64,000 nucleotides of DNA from Chryseobacterium sp. G0186. Its GTDB lineage: Bacteria; Bacteroidota; Bacteroidia; Flavobacteriales; Weeksellaceae. The DNA lies in contig NZ_CP033918.1 of NCBI RefSeq assembly GCF_003815675.1, positions 2,418,001 to 2,482,000 on the forward strand. The letters run 5' to 3'. The notes beneath the pieces were generated by a model. It searched no databases, was not told the origin of the DNA, and saw only the letters and a list, made by a program, of their open reading frames with translations. Position 1 is the first letter of the stretch, and every line of letters begins with the position of its first letter. Made by a program: the position numbers and the translations under genes. Below, piece by piece: positions 61,102 through 64,000 of the stretch.

Positions 61102-61815
61102 ATGCCAGTAAAATCTAACCATCTCCTCTTCTTCCTACTCTTTCTCTGCATAGGCTGTACAAAAAAAAGAGAGGATGAAAATACGTTTGTGCTGTATAAG
61201 ATCAATCCTCAAAAACAAAATCTTCAGTTTTACTGGAAAAACAGTAAAAATGAAATGCTGAAAAGTATTGACCATCTAAAAAATGAGGTAGAATCTAGGA
61301 ACGACAAATTAGTATTTGCCACGAACGGAGGAATGTTTGAACCTGACAATTCTCCTAAAGGACTTTATATTGAAAATTTTAAACTCCTGAAACCTTTAGA
61401 TACTCTCCAAGGTTCGGGAAATTTCTACCTCCCACCTAATGGAATATTCTATATAACTCAAAACAATGAACCTGGAATTGTTGAAACAAAAAAATACAGA
61501 CAAAACTCAGGAATAAAATATGCCACTCAATCCGGACCGATGCTCCTAATGAATGGAAAGATAAATCCCATATTTCAGAAAAACTCCAACAATCTCAATA
61601 TCAGAAATGGGGTTGGAATTTTGGAAAATGGGGAAATTATTTTTGCCATGTCTAAGAAAGAAATTAATTTTTATCGCCTTGCAGAGCTTTTTAAAGAAAT
61701 GGGATGTAAAAATGCATTGTATCTTGATGGATATGTTTCCAGAACTTACCTCCCAGAGAAAAACTGGATTCAGCAAGACGGAAATTTTGGAGTGATAATA
61801 GGAGTTACAGAATAA
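61102..61815 (+). CDS. Phosphodiester glycosidase-family lipoprotein (NAGPA/DUF2233)
   Basis: 237 residues. Signal peptide with lipobox C-I-G-C followed by T-K-K, so probably lipidated. NAGPA-domain motifs: F-A-T-N-G-G-M-F, S-G-P-M-L-L-M-N-G-K, R-N-G-V-G-I and the C-terminal C-K-N-A-L-Y-L-D-G. Family members (NAGPA, YigE) act on N-acetylglucosamine-type phosphodiesters, including cell-wall glycans. Cell-envelope localisation fits. The usual D-G-G-x-S near the end is L-D-G-Y-V-S-R, a slight variant. Confidence 0.85.
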   Translation: MPVKSNHLLFFLLFLCIGCTKKREDENTFVLYKINPQKQNLQFYWKNSKNEMLKSIDHLKNEVESRNDKLVFATNGGMFEPDNSPKGLYIENFKLLKPLDTLQGSGNFYLPPNGIFYITQNNEPGIVETKKYRQNSGIKYATQSGPMLLMNGKINPIFQKNSNNLNIRNGVGILENGEIIFAMSKKEINFYRLAELFKEMGCKNALYLDGYVSRTYLPEKNWIQQDGNFGVIIGVTE

Positions 61816-61892
61816 AAATTGACCCTCATAAAAAAATAAAATATACTTACCTTTAAGATTATTAATTAATATCTGATTATTCAAGACTCTCT

Positions 61893-62435
61893 ATGAAAAA
61901 AATAATACTAGACCTAGCCACCACTTTAGACGGATTTATTGAAGGACCCAACGGAGAAATTGATTGGTGCATTATGGATGATGACATGGATTTTGACAGT
62001 TTTATTTCAGGTATTGATACTATTTTTTATGGAAGAGTAAGCTATGATGCCTGGGGAAATTATCAGCCTGATGAAAATGCATCAGCAGAGGAACATGAAT
62101 TCTGGAAAACCATTCATTCTAAAAATAAATTTGTCTTTTCAAGTGAAAGCCGGGAAGATAAAAATGCCACATTCATCAGTACTGACCTTGCAGAAAAAGT
62201 TTCGGAAATAAAAAAACAGGGAGGAAAAGATATTTGGTTGTATGGAGGTACAAGCCTTATCAAAACATTTATTCAGCATAATCTGATTGATGTTTACAGG
62301 ATATCTGTTCATCCGGTAGCGTTAGGAAAAGGGAAACCTCTTTTTGAAGAGTTAAAGGAAAGATTAAATTTAAAACTCGTTAGTACTAATGTATTCAAAT
62401 CCGGGGTTGTACAGCTTATTTATCAACCTGTATAA
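61893..62435 (+). CDS. Dihydrofolate reductase-family (RibD C-terminal) protein
   Basis: 180 residues. K-K-I-I-L-D-L-A-T-T-L-D-G-F-I at the N-terminus, T-I-F-Y-G-R-V-S-Y and W-L-Y-G-G-T-S-L-I-K-T-F near 120-130 fit the YwjB/YyaP type of RibD-C proteins, NAD(P)H-binding reductases of unclear substrate. It is not a true FolA: the typical folate-site residues are absent. Single gene. Confidence 0.9.
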   Translation: MKKIILDLATTLDGFIEGPNGEIDWCIMDDDMDFDSFISGIDTIFYGRVSYDAWGNYQPDENASAEEHEFWKTIHSKNKFVFSSESREDKNATFISTDLAEKVSEIKKQGGKDIWLYGGTSLIKTFIQHNLIDVYRISVHPVALGKGKPLFEELKERLNLKLVSTNVFKSGVVQLIYQPV

Positions 62436-62500
62436 ATACTTTCTGATCCTATTTAATTAACCTTAGTTATCCGGAAAATCATACTAATATTCTTTAGAAC

Positions 62501-62878
62501 ATGAATGTAAAATTAGACTCCATTATTCTATATGTACAAAATATTGAACTACTCAAAACCTTTTATGTTGAAAACTTTAACCTGAAAGTGATTGAGGAAG
62601 ACGCTATATGGGTTCTTATGAATGCAGGAGCTGTCAATATCGGGCTTCATAGAATTGGAGATCAATACTTGGAAAAAATAGAAACCGGACATCAGTTTGA
62701 CAACAATACAAAACTTGTTTTTGAAATTGATATGGATATAGAATCTGCAAGAGAAGAATTGCTGTCAAAAAACATTCCCATGAGGGAAATAAAGACTTTT
62801 GAAAATTATGATTTCTGGCTATGTGACGGAACGGACCCTGAGGGAAATGTATTTCAGTTAAAGCATAAGAAACAATAG
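62501..62878 (+). CDS. VOC-superfamily (glyoxalase-like) protein
   Basis: 125 residues forming two beta-alpha-beta-beta-beta modules: L-D-S-I-I-L-Y-V-Q-N-I-E-L-L-K-T-F-Y near the start and D-F-W-L-C-D-G-T-D-P-E-G-N-V-F-Q-L at the end. Several metal-site residues typical of glyoxalase I are not all present (first strand has no His), so the reaction cannot be assigned. Single gene. Confidence 0.88.
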   Translation: MNVKLDSIILYVQNIELLKTFYVENFNLKVIEEDAIWVLMNAGAVNIGLHRIGDQYLEKIETGHQFDNNTKLVFEIDMDIESAREELLSKNIPMREIKTFENYDFWLCDGTDPEGNVFQLKHKKQ

Positions 62879-62957
62879 TATACAGACGACAAAATATTTA
62901 AATCCTATCTATTTTTCAGACTTGTATTCATAGAAATCCCAATAAAATATTTTGAAA

Positions 62958-63473
62958 ATGTCTGCTACCATTGAAATAAAAAATAAAACCAATTGGATAT
63001 TAACCTTTGTCATGAGTATTGGCTTGTTACTATCATTTTCTGTCATTTTCATTTTGATTCTTTTTCTCTTTGGAACGATCCTGGAAAATGATTTTAGTTC
63101 TGTTTTAAACTATCTTTCTTTTATAATCCCCTTTGCCGGATTTTTCACTCTATTTCTTTATTTCTGGTTATGGAATACCTTTGGAAAAACAATTCTTAAC
63201 ATTGAGCCTGGTACAATAACCATAAGCTATAAAAACAAATTATTTACAAGTCCAACTACATTTCTGAAACAGGAAATTGAAGATATTCAAATAAGAGATT
63301 ACAGTATACAACATTATAAATATGGCGTGCGGTATCATTTTTCTTGGACAGGAGCTACCTACTCAATTATTCTGGTAAAAAGAGATGAAGAAAAAAGAAT
63401 TATTAACTGGATTACGGAAGACAAAGCAAGTGAAATACTGGGGAAAATAAAAAAAGTATGGTCCCCATCCTGA
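62958..63473 (+). CDS. Two-helix membrane protein with PH-like domain
   Basis: 171 residues from ATG 62958; an in-frame TTG two codons earlier is less likely. Two long hydrophobic helices (about 14-41 and 52-75) precede a soluble beta-rich part, I-E-P-G-T-I-T-I-S-Y then I-I-L-V-K-R-D-E-E, which looks like a bacterial PH-like fold. Function unknown. A strong terminator-like hairpin follows at 63587-63640. Confidence 0.6.
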   Translation: MSATIEIKNKTNWILTFVMSIGLLLSFSVIFILILFLFGTILENDFSSVLNYLSFIIPFAGFFTLFLYFWLWNTFGKTILNIEPGTITISYKNKLFTSPTTFLKQEIEDIQIRDYSIQHYKYGVRYHFSWTGATYSIILVKRDEEKRIINWITEDKASEILGKIKKVWSPS

Positions 63474-63586
63474 AGCTTAATATGGGAACTAAAATTTCTA
63501 TCATTGATGAATAAAATGATTATCTCCATACAACATTAAGAAATCTGTGTAATAAAGCAGGTATTAAAGGCATACCATTTTATTGT

Positions 63587-63640
63587 AATACGAGAAATAG
63601 CAAATGCTGAAAATTTGCTGTTTTTCGTATTGTCTTTTTT
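63587..63640 (+). terminator. Long hairpin terminator
   Basis: 63587-63604 pairs with 63614-63631 (18 pairs, two of them G-T) around a nine-base loop, followed by GTCTTTTTT. It lies 114 bases after the membrane protein gene. Confidence 0.8.
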
Positions 63641-63723
63641 ATTAATTTCGTTGGTATCCAAAATGGACTATCTTACAAAGATCCAAATCATTGGAAGCAC
63701 AGATCATCATTAATAAATTGTTT

Positions 63724-64000
63724 ATGAAATATTTTTTCATTTGTTTTCTGCTCTTTTCTGCACATCAGTGTATATGGGGTCAAACCCAGCAGGATTCACT
63801 GGCCATAAAACAGGCAGCCCTTGATTATATTGAATCCCAACATACACCAAACCCACCCAGGATGGAGCGTGCTTTACATCCAAGAATGGTAAAACGAACC
63901 TTTTGGAAAGACAAATCAACAGGTAAGGATTATCTCCGGGAAACCAATACAGAGTCTATGATCCTACTTTCGGAAAGCTATAATAAAAACAAGGATAAAT
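63724..64000 (+). CDS. Lumazine-binding/NTF2-like exported protein, 3' end missing
   Basis: Translated by hand from ATG 63724; 92 codons are visible and the frame runs off the right edge. Signal peptide Y-F-F-I-C-F-L-L-F-S-A...C-I-W-G-Q, then A-I-K-Q-A-A-L-D-Y-I-E-S and R-M-E-R-A-L-H-P-R-M-V-K-R. This is the start of the NTF2-like 'putative lumazine-binding' family (a steroid-isomerase-like cone fold). Function of the family is largely unknown; it is probably periplasmic. Confidence 0.75.
   Translation, partial: MKYFFICFLLFSAHQCIWGQTQQDSLAIKQAALDYIESQHTPNPPRMERALHPRMVKRTFWKDKSTGKDYLRETNTESMILLSESYNKNKDK

Overview
The window reads as chromosome of a Flavobacteriia species, most likely Chryseobacterium or a close Weeksellaceae relative. 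Evidence: AT-rich DNA with TAnnTTTG-type Bacteroidota promoter elements, a SusC/SusD pair, proteins with C-terminal type IX secretion (T9SS) sorting tags, a lipoprotein form of TamA (TamL), and very short double-glycine 'bacteriocin-like' peptide genes of the kind common in Chryseobacterium. This assignment is an inference; no rRNA or tRNA gene was recognised.

Layout. 1-6.7 kb: envelope assembly (truncated tamB, tamL, YihY-family membrane protein). 6.8-13.6 kb, minus strand: argS, a 44-residue GG-leader peptide, and a susD/susC outer-membrane uptake pair. 14.2-20 kb: rnhB, an intact 1,381-bp IS3-family element with a 3-bp target duplication, then yidC and pyrG on the minus strand. 20.1-26.4 kb: a six-gene lipid operon resembling the uncharacterised E. 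coli ynbABCD set (CDP-alcohol phosphotransferase, CdsA-like enzyme, PAP2/dual-specificity phosphatase fusion, hydrolase/methyltransferase fusion) with a patatin and a short-chain dehydrogenase added. 26.5-31.1 kb: yceI-like gene, radA, a methyltransferase, vanW-like and acpH-like genes, and a DUF6702 gene. 31.2-38.6 kb: a T9SS-secreted subtilase, a HupE-like membrane protein, an M1 metallopeptidase and a secreted unknown.

38.7-45.4 kb: two near-identical cassettes, each encoding a four-cysteine GG-leader peptide, flank as direct repeats a LytTR two-component system and a divergent citrate/dicarboxylate transport operon. A direct repeat with 20-bp period lies between the divergent promoters and may be the LytTR operator. 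45.5-47.5 kb: groES-groEL, with two TGTACA-based hairpins in the spacer.

47.6-64 kb: accessory DNA. It starts with a very AT-rich P-loop ATPase gene and a convergent XRE regulator whose upstream region holds a perfect 28-bp palindrome overlapping a divergent promoter and a possible structured RNA. Then follow a C-rich palindromic tract, duplicated kelch genes (one has lost its sorting tag by frameshift, next to a hydrolase gene scrap), and a series of mostly single, same-strand genes: a serine hydrolase, NUDIX, DUF1801, RibD-type and glyoxalase proteins, a phosphodiester glycosidase, a possible zinc peptidase and several immunity-like or unknown proteins. The last gene is cut by the right edge.

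Best candidates for something undescribed: the family of GG-leader, Cys4, -Cys-Pro-COOH peptides with their conserved leader RNA; the expanded ynb-like lipid operon; and the ATPase/XRE/operator/RNA island at 47.6-50 kb.
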